Below the pieces are notes generated by a model. It did not search any database. It had not been told where the DNA came from and saw nothing but the letters and a program-made list of their open reading frames with translations. A DNA stretch of 17,504 bases from Muricomes sp. (GTDB lineage: Bacteria > Bacillota > Clostridia > Lachnospirales > Lachnospiraceae), in NCBI GenBank assembly GCA_020024675.1, contig JAHHTM010000011.1:1-17504 (forward strand), in the 5' to 3' direction. The translations under genes and the position numbers were made by a program. Below are positions 8,343 through 14,448 of the stretch, in pieces. Each line of letters starts with the position of its first letter. Positions within the stretch are counted from its first letter, which is position 1.

Positions 8343-8351
8343 ATTATAACA
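8343..8351 (-). promoter_or_regulatory. Extended -10 promoter giving a possibly leaderless sua5 mRNA
   Basis: The minus strand reads TGTTATAAT (TG motif plus consensus TATAAT), ending 7 bases before the sua5 ATG, so initiation would fall at or next to the start codon. No ribosome site precedes that ATG. There is no good -35 (the region is a T-run), which an extended -10 can compensate for. The T-run, preceded by a weak hairpin, may also partly end cwlD transcription. Confidence 0.5.
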
Positions 8352-8398
8352 TGATTTTTTCTAAAAAAAAACTGTCTTTGCAAAATAGAGTCCTATTA

Positions 8399-9106
8399 TC
8401 ATTTTAAAAATTCTGTAATTCCATCACATATAGCTTCAGCCAAAATATCTTGGTATTCTTCTGTTACTAATTTTTCTGCTTCCTGTTTATTACTTAAGAA
8501 ACCACACTCCACAATAATAACGGGTGCTTCTGTTTTTTTCAATATAAAATAACTATCATTTCCTTTTTCCTGTCTTTTATTTTCCGGATCAATTTTAAGT
8601 AATATTTTCTGAAATATAGCTGCCGCCTTTCTTCCTTCTTCAGAATGATTATAATAAAAAACCTGAGCTCCATGGATTTCCTCACTTGTATAACTATTTT
8701 GATGTATACTTACAGCAAGGTCTGCATTTGCTTCATTTATAATATCCACTCTTTTTTTCAGATCCTCTGTTTTAGACTCTGCCATTGCTCTGTCATCTTC
8801 TCTTGTCATGATCACATTCACTTTTTGTTTTAAAAGCAATTCTTTTACTTTTTTTGCAATTTCCAGGTTAATGTCTTTTTCCAAAACTTTATTAATTCCT
8901 ATTTTACCAGAATCCTTTCCTCCATGTCCGGCATCAATGACAACCGTTTTCCCCATCTCGCTGTTTACTTTCGCCGATGTTTTCAATTCTTTGTCATATG
9001 CAATTCTTTGATAAATACGTTCACTTGACCACCATACTCCACTCATTAAAATTGCCAATAATATTAACGCTGAAATAATTATTGTTTTTTGACGCAAAAA
9101 AAACAT
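8399..9106 (-). CDS. cwlD: CwlD-like N-acetylmuramoyl-L-alanine amidase
   Basis: This Amidase_3 enzyme cleaves the bond between MurNAc and L-Ala of peptidoglycan. The 235 residues match CwlD in size, and CwlD makes muramic-lactam during spore cortex formation. An N-terminal membrane anchor or signal (about 7-25) precedes the catalytic domain. The zinc ligands and catalytic Glu look intact: His61 in DAGHGG (58-63), Glu76 in LEKDIN, His135 in SIHQN and Glu200 in VECGF. The ATG directly abuts GAAAGGGG, which is too close for normal initiation; a TTG three codons on (9095-9097) has a better 9-base spacing and may be the true start. The start region lies in a long hairpin (9097-9156). The amidase call is firm; the cortex role is inferred from size and sporulation-linked neighbours. 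Confidence 0.88.
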   Translation of the reverse strand: MFFLRQKTIIISALILLAILMSGVWWSSERIYQRIAYDKELKTSAKVNSEMGKTVVIDAGHGGKDSGKIGINKVLEKDINLEIAKKVKELLLKQKVNVIMTREDDRAMAESKTEDLKKRVDIINEANADLAVSIHQNSYTSEEIHGAQVFYYNHSEEGRKAAAIFQKILLKIDPENKRQEKGNDSYFILKKTEAPVIIVECGFLSNKQEAEKLVTEEYQDILAEAICDGITEFLK

Positions 9107-9156
9107 CCCCTTTCACATATATTATTGATATATATGCAAAACAAAGATGTTTTTTT
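9097..9156 (-). terminator. Long hairpin over the cwlD start: terminator or attenuator after the GH18 gene
   Basis: The minus-strand RNA has 7 A plus CAUC (9156-9146) pairing with GAUG plus 7 U (9107-9097), and inner pairing of AUAUAUGC-like arms. Several inner pairs are G-U in minus-strand RNA but would be A-C mismatches in plus-strand RNA, so the structure favours the minus transcript. It starts 13 bases after the GH18 stop; its 3' arm contains the GGGG ribosome site and ATG of cwlD. Confidence 0.6.
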
Positions 9157-9169
9157 CTTAAATATCTGA

Positions 9170-11134
9170 TTAATTTACATACTGGAGAATCAAATCCCAT
9201 ATCTGCTGTTTTTCCCAGCCGATACACCATGACGCAACACCTGCAAGGTCATGTTCTTTTATAAGTTTTAATTTTTCTTCGATAGATTTAGCATCTTCAA
9301 GCCAGATTTTATATGTTCCGTCTTCTGTTTCCCACTGTGCATAATTCTGTCTTGTCTTTTTATCCCACTGTGGTGATACATCTGCATTATTCACTGTCTT
9401 CTCAGCCGCATCCATACCAAGAGCTGTATTTGTAACCTTTAGCGGATACTTTTCTGCTTCAGTTCCTTCATCGTCAGCAATTTCTTCCGCTGTCTTTGGT
9501 CTTTCCAGCCACAACCTTGTAAACAATGGTATTGCATTAATTAGCTTTTCATTTGGCACTTCTTTTAATGCATCTTCAATTCCATTTTTCACATAATCGT
9601 AGGATGCTACAGAACCCGCTTCATATGAATTTGCGGTATGTTCATCATATCCCATTATAATAACATAATCTGCAACAATTCCCTGTTCTTTCAGATCGTA
9701 ATGCTTATTATATGACATCGGCACATAATTACTAATTGAAAATACAAGTCCATTTTGTCTACATTTTACTGATAGTTCTCTTACAAACTGAATGTAATGT
9801 TCTCCACACTTCTTGGAAATCAGTTCAAAATCAAGACTAATTCCATCTATTCCTGTCTGTAAGGCCGCTCCGATCACCTGATTGATCAAAGTTTCTCGTT
9901 TTGATGTATAACTCAATACTTCATAAGTTTCATCATAAGAATTAATTCCGCCATGAAAATCTCTTAATACACCCCAGACATCGAGATTAGCCTGATGTGC
10001 ATAATTAACATAATCCGAACTTGCGATGGATGTCATTGCTCCGTCTGTATTAGCAATACTAAACCATGTTGGTGCAATTACTGTAAGTCCTTTTGTACGT
10101 GCAATGTCTTGTAATACATAATTGTTTGCATCTTCATTGTCTACATTATGCCATGCCATATTGATTGGTTCATCAACTTTAATATTTGTATAATTCGGTT
10201 CTTCAAACTCATGTGTCGTTACTATTTTTTCCGGACGTCTTATGGTATTTTCCTTTACATAACCAGCAAACCCATCCTCTGTACGAATTTTTTTCCACCC
10301 ATCTACACTATCGATGATACGGACTTTGTCACCCTTCTTAACTTCGGTCAATATTGGACTTTTTACTCCACCTTGATATCTGACCTGTGTATCTTTCTTC
10401 ATTGTAGTAAAAGTATGCTCTCCCCAGTCACAAGTAATGACTGCTCGTGATGGAACATTGTCTTTGTCACTTTTTACCAGCTTATATTCTATGTTAGAGA
10501 ATTGTTCTATAAATGGAAGGGCTATATATGCTGTCTTTCCTTCTGTCTTAAGAATCACATAATCTTTTGACTTCTTTTCTTTGATAACAGAATACTCTTT
10601 TTCGCCCACACCTACAGATACATTTCCAGTAGGCAATGTGTAAAGCAAGATATTCTCATTGAAGTCCCAGTAAAAACGTTCATTGATAAGATCACGTACT
10701 ACAGAATATTCTATATAAGGAACTTCATCATAAATTTTTCCACCTGATGAATACTCCTCCATTCTGCCAACAACCTGATTATTGACCATAACAGCAAGAT
10801 CATTCTCATTTTTTAATCCATAATATTCATTCAAATCATATTGTTCTTTTGATGAGCCATATTTTTTCCAAAAAAACAATCCAACTACTGCTATGATAAT
10901 TAATGCTGCAAAAAGAAGCATTCTGATAATCATATTTCTTCTTCTCCTTCTTGCACGTCTGCTTTTTCTCTTTACGTTTCTGCCAGTTGATCTGACTTTT
11001 CTATTTGCACTGCCATCCGGTCTTGGTCTTCTTTGTGTAGCGTTATTTGGTCTTTGGCTGCCAGGACGTCTTCTACTTGTTTCCTGCTGCCTCGCCCGTC
11101 GAACTTCTAATGTCTTCTCTTCTCTTTCGTCCAT
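9170..11134 (-). CDS. Membrane-anchored GH18 glycosyl hydrolase with SH3 domain
   Basis: The 654 residues fall into clear parts: a strongly basic cytoplasmic tail (1-66, Arg-rich), one membrane helix (about 69-89), a beta-rich stalk resembling copper-amine-oxidase N-terminal-like domains (about 111-215), an SH3-type domain (about 248-298, ending in DGFAGYVKENTI) and a GH18 barrel (about 320-652). The catalytic strand is DGISLDFE (430-437), with proton donor Glu437 and Asp435 kept and Ser433 where classic chitinases have Asp. MGYDEH (494-499) is a further GH18 landmark. SleL/YaaH-type relatives act on peptidoglycan glycan chains, so a cell-wall or spore-cortex role is likely; substrate is inferred. 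I chose the ATG at 11132-11134 because AGGAGGT lies 5 bases upstream; a frame eight codons longer would place that site inside the coding region. Two tandem promoters precede it. Confidence 0.9.
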   Translation of the reverse strand: MDEREEKTLEVRRARQQETSRRRPGSQRPNNATQRRPRPDGSANRKVRSTGRNVKRKSRRARRRRRNMIIRMLLFAALIIIAVVGLFFWKKYGSSKEQYDLNEYYGLKNENDLAVMVNNQVVGRMEEYSSGGKIYDEVPYIEYSVVRDLINERFYWDFNENILLYTLPTGNVSVGVGEKEYSVIKEKKSKDYVILKTEGKTAYIALPFIEQFSNIEYKLVKSDKDNVPSRAVITCDWGEHTFTTMKKDTQVRYQGGVKSPILTEVKKGDKVRIIDSVDGWKKIRTEDGFAGYVKENTIRRPEKIVTTHEFEEPNYTNIKVDEPINMAWHNVDNEDANNYVLQDIARTKGLTVIAPTWFSIANTDGAMTSIASSDYVNYAHQANLDVWGVLRDFHGGINSYDETYEVLSYTSKRETLINQVIGAALQTGIDGISLDFELISKKCGEHYIQFVRELSVKCRQNGLVFSISNYVPMSYNKHYDLKEQGIVADYVIIMGYDEHTANSYEAGSVASYDYVKNGIEDALKEVPNEKLINAIPLFTRLWLERPKTAEEIADDEGTEAEKYPLKVTNTALGMDAAEKTVNNADVSPQWDKKTRQNYAQWETEDGTYKIWLEDAKSIEEKLKLIKEHDLAGVASWCIGWEKQQIWDLILQYVN

Positions 11135-11156
11135 GCCGCACCTCCTATTAGACACC

Positions 11157-11186
11157 ATTATACAGTATAGTGCATAAGTAGTTCAA
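11157..11186 (-). promoter_or_regulatory. Proximal promoter of the GH18 gene
   Basis: The minus strand shows TTGAAC (11181-11186), an 18-base spacer and TATAAT (11157-11162). Transcription would start about 15 bases upstream of the start codon, just ahead of the AGGAGGT site. Confidence 0.55.
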
Positions 11187-11188
11187 CA

Positions 11189-11217
11189 ATTATAAGTATT
11201 TTCTTTTATCACGTCAC
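11189..11217 (-). promoter_or_regulatory. Distal promoter of the GH18 gene
   Basis: The minus strand shows GTGACG (11212-11217), 17 bases, then TATAAT (11189-11194). Its -35 element lies within one copy of a heptamer repeat (11211-11227), so a regulator binding the repeat would meet RNA polymerase here. Confidence 0.5.
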
Positions 11218-11227
11218 TATACGTCAC
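11211..11227. repeat. Tandem ACGTCAC heptamer with 10-base period
   Basis: ACGTCAC occurs at 11211-11217 and again at 11221-11227, separated by TAT. A period of one helical turn over a -35 box is typical of an operator for a dimeric or cooperative regulator. I do not know which protein would bind it. Confidence 0.5.
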
Positions 11228-11302
11228 GAACATAATATCTCTAGATGGGGACTTTATTGACTTCTCTTCTTTTTTACCCGACATATAAGGGGAACTATCT
11301 GC

Positions 11303-11650
11303 CTAATTGTAATTCTTTTTTTCGTCATTATAATTGTATTCTTTATCAACACCTACAAAGGCCAACGATTCTATGTATCCTTGAGGGTCTAGAATATAAT
11401 CTCGCATATAACTTCCTTGTTCACGTACCATGTGTGCTCTCACAATCTGTAACGGACTTGCCGGATATCCATCCACACTCATCCTTATCCCTCTTTTTTC
11501 ATAGTCTTCTAACTCTGAATATAAATTTTTATAAACATCTGCTGTATCAGAAATTTCCATGGCTACTCCTTTATCTGCAGATTGAGGATAAATAATCACA
11601 TGCTCTTTTAGATCTTCTGAGGTGCCGTGACGTACCTGTATATAAAGCAT
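11303..11650 (-). CDS. Uncharacterised 115-residue protein
   Basis: I do not recognise this family. The frame has the composition of a soluble protein: acidic and Tyr-rich, no membrane segment or signal peptide, with blocks such as MLYIQVRHGTSEDLKEHVII, RMSVDGYPASPLQIVRAHMV and LAFVGVDKEYNY. It ends in a polar Asn/Lys tail. The start ATG has no evident ribosome site, and the next in-frame ATG (codon 31) is no better. A frame on the opposite strand here (11245-11595) looks like a shadow because its product is Phe/Leu/Cys-rich without pattern. I see no terminator between this gene and the GH18 gene 168 bases downstream, so they may be partly co-transcribed. Confidence 0.6.
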   Translation of the reverse strand: MLYIQVRHGTSEDLKEHVIIYPQSADKGVAMEISDTADVYKNLYSELEDYEKRGIRMSVDGYPASPLQIVRAHMVREQGSYMRDYILDPQGYIESLAFVGVDKEYNYNDEKKNYN

Positions 11651-12031
11651 TACAAAAGACAGTACAAACCTGCAGTCCTTTTTTTACTTTTGGTTATCTG
11701 TCCATGAAACGGACTTTTGAATTTTTTGAATATTTTTGATAAAAAGACAGTGTTCTTTCATTTTTGAAAAAACCTGATAGATAAAATTATTTATCCTTTC
11801 TTTTAGATTTATTTATCCGAAACTATCTTCTGTACTTGCAATTATAATTATTAAATGCACGTATTTCAATGTGTATGTTGTTCATAACCCATCCACATTT
11901 GTTGATAAAAAAAACATAATCATTTTTTCTAATGAAATTCTAAATTTCTTTACATATTTTTTGTTTTTGTTTATACTAATAGTGAGGAGATATATATTTT
12001 TTGAAATTACAATTCGTAAGGATGTGAGAAT
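11651..12031. other. AT-rich spacer between divergent genes
   Basis: These 381 bases separate the 115-residue gene (minus) from mecA (plus). Visible items are the mecA promoter (11949-11977), a small inverted repeat GATAAA/TTTATC around 11780-11795, and a DnaA-box-like TGTTGATAA at 11900-11908 next to ATCCACA. I found no convincing promoter for the minus-strand gene and no RNA gene. Confidence 0.6.
11949..11977 (+). promoter_or_regulatory. mecA promoter
   Basis: TTTACA (11949-11954), a 17-base spacer and TATACT (11972-11977) make a good sigma-A promoter; transcription would start near 11984, about 48 bases before the mecA ATG. Confidence 0.7.
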
Positions 12032-12751
12032 ATGAAAATAGAAAAAATCAATGACAATCAGATTCGCTGTACACTAACTCATGCTGATCTGGATGAAAGA
12101 CATTTAAAATTGAGTGAACTTGCTTATGGAACAGAAAAAGCTAAATCACTTTTTCGTGATATGATGCAGCAAGCGGCTTTTGATTTTGGGTTTGAAGCAG
12201 ACGATATTCCTCTTATGATCGAAGCCATACCTACCTCTTCTGACACCATCGTATTGATCATTACAAAGGTAGAAGATCCTGAAGAACTTGATACCCGATT
12301 TTCCAAATTTACTCCTTCTGGAGTTGCAGACTCATCTGTTACTGACTCATTGGAAAAATTAGAAGGGGGAGAAGATTTCATGAATCTGCTTGATAAAGTA
12401 AAAAAAGCAGCTGCAGGTACCAATTCCCCTGCCCCTGAAAAAAAACCTTCTTTCGAATTAAATATTCGACTATTCTCTTTTGAGAATATAGATTATGCAA
12501 TACAGGCAGCTCACTTGATCACACCTGTGTACCACGGGGCTAATACTCTTTATCAAGATCCAGACACCGGAATGTATGTACTGGCACTGACAAAATCTGA
12601 TCATACTGATAAACAATTTAATAAAATTTCCAATATGCTGTCAGAATACTCATCGATAGAAAAAGCTTCTGCAGCAACTTTAGCATTTCTGGAAGAACAT
12701 TATGATATTCTTATTTCTTCAGATGCTCTTCAGAAACTAGCAAAAATTTAG
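12032..12751 (+). CDS. mecA: Adaptor protein MecA
   Basis: MecA delivers substrates to the ClpC chaperone and so to ClpCP proteolysis. The 239 residues show the family's two-domain layout: a substrate-binding N-domain (1-82, starting MKIEKINDNQIRCTLTHADL), a flexible acidic-to-Lys/Pro linker (about 83-140) and a C-domain (141-236, starting FELNIRLFSFENIDYAIQAA) that binds ClpC. No membrane segments are present. The ATG follows AAGGATGTGAG, a modest ribosome site. The gene is monocistronic: its own promoter lies upstream and a strong terminator follows 4 bases after the stop. In Bacillus MecA controls competence by degrading ComK; in Clostridia the substrates are not something I can infer from this sequence. 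Confidence 0.92.
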   Translation: MKIEKINDNQIRCTLTHADLDERHLKLSELAYGTEKAKSLFRDMMQQAAFDFGFEADDIPLMIEAIPTSSDTIVLIITKVEDPEELDTRFSKFTPSGVADSSVTDSLEKLEGGEDFMNLLDKVKKAAAGTNSPAPEKKPSFELNIRLFSFENIDYAIQAAHLITPVYHGANTLYQDPDTGMYVLALTKSDHTDKQFNKISNMLSEYSSIEKASAATLAFLEEHYDILISSDALQKLAKI

Positions 12752-12755
12752 TATA

Positions 12756-12793
12756 AAAAAATACCCGGCAGATTACTCTGCGGGGTATTTTTT
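12756..12793. terminator. Bidirectional terminator between mecA and the DUF1858 gene
   Basis: A 16-position stem with one G-G mismatch (arms 12756-12771 and 12778-12793, loop ATTACT) has an A-run on the 5' side and a T-run on the 3' side. It therefore works as an intrinsic terminator on both strands, serving the two convergent genes. Confidence 0.92.
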
Positions 12794-12794
12794 A

Positions 12795-12813
12795 TGTGGA
12801 AAATCTTTCCACA
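12795..12813. repeat. Short perfect inverted repeat TGTGGAAA/TTTCCACA
   Basis: Eight-base arms with a 3-base loop (12803-12805) lie between the terminator and the DUF1858 stop. On the minus strand it contains TTTTCCACA, which fits a relaxed DnaA-box pattern. It may only add to termination. Confidence 0.5.
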
Positions 12814-12827
12814 CATGACCTTATTTA

Positions 12828-13037
12828 TTACAGACCTGCTGCTTTAATAGAAGCATTCAGCTTTTCAATCAGTAAATCTGCGTCAATGCCATGTACCATA
12901 GCGGCCTCTTCCAGAGACTCCATCTGTGAAGCCGGTCAGCTAAGGCAGTGCATGCCGATTCCCATTAAGATAGCTTCTGCATCAGGAAAAATCTGTAATA
13001 ATTCGCCGATTTTAGTTGTTCTTGAAACCTGTGCCAT
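12828..13037 (-). CDS. DUF1858 redox protein with in-frame UGA (predicted selenoprotein, CxxU)
   Basis: Read from ATG 13035-13037 to TAA 12828-12830, the frame gives 69 residues with one TGA at codon 34 (12936-12938). The product matches the DUF1858 family (hybrid-cluster/prismane-associated redox-disulfide domain): IGELLQIFPDAEAILMGIGM, then H30-C31-L-S-U34-P-A-S, then SLEEAAMVHGID (41-52). The family has CxxC followed by Pro at this place, so TGA sits exactly on the second redox Cys. The gene has a strong AAGGAGG site and a good promoter (13070-13098), similarity continues across the TGA, and a hairpin follows it at once. I read TGA as selenocysteine, giving a small CxxU thiol/selenol redox protein. 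Alternatives are a recent nonsense mutation of a Cys codon or a sequence error. Standard gene calling would miss or split it. Confidence 0.82.
12902..12934 (-). promoter_or_regulatory. Candidate bacterial SECIS hairpin
   Basis: One base after the TGA, the minus-strand RNA forms CGGCUUC/GAGGCCG (7 pairs, one G-U), an asymmetric internal loop (A opposite GAA), CAGA/UCUG (4 pairs) and a 7-base apical loop UGGAGUC. Bacterial SECIS elements lie directly downstream of UGA inside the coding region and have a G early in the apical loop; both hold here. The loop starts about 13 bases after UGA, somewhat nearer than I recall for E. coli fdhF (about 17). Confidence 0.6.
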
Positions 13038-13069
13038 TCCACTTCCTCCTTCTTATATCAGTGAACACT

Positions 13070-13098
13070 ATTATACATCCTATTTTTTTAATAATCAA
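13070..13098 (-). promoter_or_regulatory. Promoter of the DUF1858 gene
   Basis: The minus strand has TTGATT (13093-13098), 17 bases, then consensus TATAAT (13070-13075). Transcription would start about 26 bases before the ATG, with the AAGGAGG site in between. Confidence 0.75.
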
Positions 13099-13167
13099 TA
13101 ATCTAATTTTATTATTCTTTTTAAACCACTGTTCCAGACAAAAACCCATTTTAATTTTCTGAATTTT

Positions 13168-13413
13168 TTCGACAATTTTATACAATTTTTGACTACTCAA
13201 AAGTCAATGTTTTTTTCGTTTTTTTTCGACAAAAAGGTATTTTTATTATATCTCTACAAAACATTTGTTCTGTTTTTTGCAAAAGTAATCCACATTATTC
13301 ACATAGTTATGTGTTGATAATGTGGATAACTTTATAGAAATCTTGTTTTTTCTACGTTTTTTCTCTTTTTACATGTTGATAAGTTGGTAAAACATTTTTT
13401 TACACTTTCGACA
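13168..13413 (-). promoter_or_regulatory. Three exact Spo0A-box cores (TGTCGAA)
   Basis: TGTCGAA, the core of the Spo0A recognition sequence, occurs on the minus strand at 13168-13174, 13225-13231 and 13407-13413, all in the same orientation. The middle one has the fuller form TTTGTCGAAAA. They interleave with the DnaA-like boxes. They might control the DUF1858 promoter about 70 bases beyond the nearest site, or replication if this is a DnaA-binding locus. Confidence 0.5.
13285..13330. repeat. 46-base imperfect palindrome carrying DnaA-like boxes
   Basis: ATCCACATTAT (13288-13298) is the exact inverse of ATAATGTGGAT (13317-13327), and CACATA (13300-13305) is the inverse of TATGTG (13308-13313) around a GT centre. 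G-T/A-C pairs extend the ends. Only a 1-versus-3-base bulge and one mismatch interrupt symmetry. Each arm carries a DnaA-box-like sequence. Confidence 0.8.
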
Positions 13414-13465
13414 GTTTTCTACTTTTTTGTGCACATTGCTATTCCTGATAATTTATTTTTAAACA

Positions 13466-13530
13466 GAAAAAAATCCGATAGATCTATTTTGTATAATACA
13501 TAAAAAATGATTTCCAGAAAGATCTTCGGA
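13466..13530 (-). terminator. Terminator of the NlpC/P60 gene
   Basis: On the minus strand TCCGAAGATCT (13530-13520) pairs with AGATCT-A-TCGGA (13485-13474, one bulged base) across a loop of about 34 bases and is followed by a run of 7 T. It lies 19 bases after the stop codon. The long loop is unusual. Confidence 0.7.
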
Positions 13531-13548
13531 CTTTTCTTTTTCAATAAT

Positions 13549-14400
13549 TTATAAAACTCTTCTTATAGTAACAATTGGTGCATACAGTGCGCTGCTAATT
13601 CCAATGCCATGACTTTCATCTATTGCATTTAATATAGTATCATTTCCTGCATACAATCCTACGTGGCCATCATACAAAACAATATCTCCTGGCATCATTT
13701 CATCGTAACTTACAGGAATTCCTACCGATTCCATATCCCAAGTAGTTCTTGGAAGATAGATTCCAAAATCAGCATATACTGACTGAACAAAACCGGAACA
13801 GTCTGCTCCATACATAAGACTTGTTCCTCCCCATACATATGGATTTCCAATAAACTGGCTTCCATATTCTATAACTTCTCTACCTCTTCTTTCGGATTCT
13901 TCCTTCAATAGTCTTGCTTCTTCTTCTACTTTTGATTCAGCATAACTATAAATTTTATCTACATTATCTGAATCGTACTCTTTTGCTTTTTTTCCCATGA
14001 TCAGATCTTTTGCCTGAACATATCCATATACGTTTCCTGATTTTATTCTTACCCATTCACCTTGGTTATCCAGAATTTCCACAGCTGTTCCTTTATACAT
14101 TTTTCCTGCCCAGTCACTTTTTTCACTGGCTGCGTATCTAATGTAAGCAAAATCACTTACATTAGAAAACGCTATGTTTAAATACTCTCCCTTATCATTT
14201 TTGACCAGATACAGCTGAATGTTATCCGTCGTATCCATCTGATTGTCTCTACTTAAAACATTGTCAATTTCCACGATCGGCACCATAGACATACTGTTTG
14301 CAAAATTATCAGAAGCTTTTACATTCATCGTGCTCCCCAAAACAATAAATGTTCCTGATAAAATAAAAAGAAACAGCTTGTTTAAACCTTTTAATTTCAT
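13549..14400 (-). CDS. Secreted SH3-NlpC/P60 peptidoglycan endopeptidase
   Basis: The 283-residue protein has a Sec-type signal peptide (KLKGLNKLF, a hydrophobic core at 8-24, likely cleavage after VKA at 29). An SH3-type domain follows (about 80-134, with GTAVEILDNQGEWVRIKSG), then a charged helical linker (about 142-176) and a C-terminal NlpC/P60 domain (about 177-283). The catalytic residues are Cys201 in GADCSGFVQ, His246 in GHVGLYAG and probably Asn258 as the third polar residue. Such enzymes cut stem peptides (usually D-Glu-diamino acid bonds) in the cell wall. I chose the ATG at 14398-14400, which has GGAGG 8 bases upstream; a GTG five codons earlier would overlap that site. An upstream WalR-type box suggests control by the essential cell-wall two-component system. 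Confidence 0.93.
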   Translation of the reverse strand: MKLKGLNKLFLFILSGTFIVLGSTMNVKASDNFANSMSMVPIVEIDNVLSRDNQMDTTDNIQLYLVKNDKGEYLNIAFSNVSDFAYIRYAASEKSDWAGKMYKGTAVEILDNQGEWVRIKSGNVYGYVQAKDLIMGKKAKEYDSDNVDKIYSYAESKVEEEARLLKEESERRGREVIEYGSQFIGNPYVWGGTSLMYGADCSGFVQSVYADFGIYLPRTTWDMESVGIPVSYDEMMPGDIVLYDGHVGLYAGNDTILNAIDESHGIGISSALYAPIVTIRRVL

Positions 14401-14448
14401 TATATAAACCTCCACAATTTAATCCTTTTCTTTTGTAGGATTTTAATT

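Larger units (their letters stand above)
13099..13465. other. Non-coding AT-rich region with DnaA-like and Spo0A-like boxes
   Basis: No credible gene lies here. DnaA-box-like sites (consensus TTATNCACA): TAATCCACA 13286-13294 and TTATTCACA 13295-13303 on plus; TTATCAACA 13312-13320, TTATCCACA 13321-13329 and TTATCAACA 13374-13382 on minus; TTGTGCACA 13427-13435 on plus. Two of the six are exact. The four between 13286 and 13329 stand almost back to back. The surroundings are T-runs, as in duplex-unwinding regions. It resembles an origin or an outlying DnaA-box cluster; dnaA and dnaN are not in the window. Confidence 0.55.

Noticed and set aside
11245..11595. 116-codon plus-strand frame opposite the 115-residue gene
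   Set aside because: It is Phe/Leu/His/Cys-rich with no ribosome site, and its first part covers the GH18 upstream region. The minus-strand frame has better protein character.
12936..12938. TGA as simple pseudogene mutation
   Set aside because: It is not excluded, but less likely: the gene is otherwise intact with all expression signals, TGA falls on the redox Cys rather than at random, and a hairpin follows.
12796..13101. 101-codon plus-strand frame opposite the DUF1858 gene
   Set aside because: Its product is low-complexity Ser/Ile/Pro-rich without pattern, and it is explained as the shadow of the TGA-containing gene on the other strand.
13012..13200. 62-codon minus-strand frame upstream of the DUF1858 gene
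   Set aside because: It covers the clear promoter and ribosome site of the DUF1858 gene, is Lys/Ile-rich by base composition, and has no ribosome site.
13099..13465. Calling this region the chromosomal origin
   Set aside because: The box cluster is suggestive, but dnaA/dnaN are absent, no GC-skew switch can be judged in 17 kb, and several boxes have one mismatch. It is kept as a finding, not annotated as oriC.
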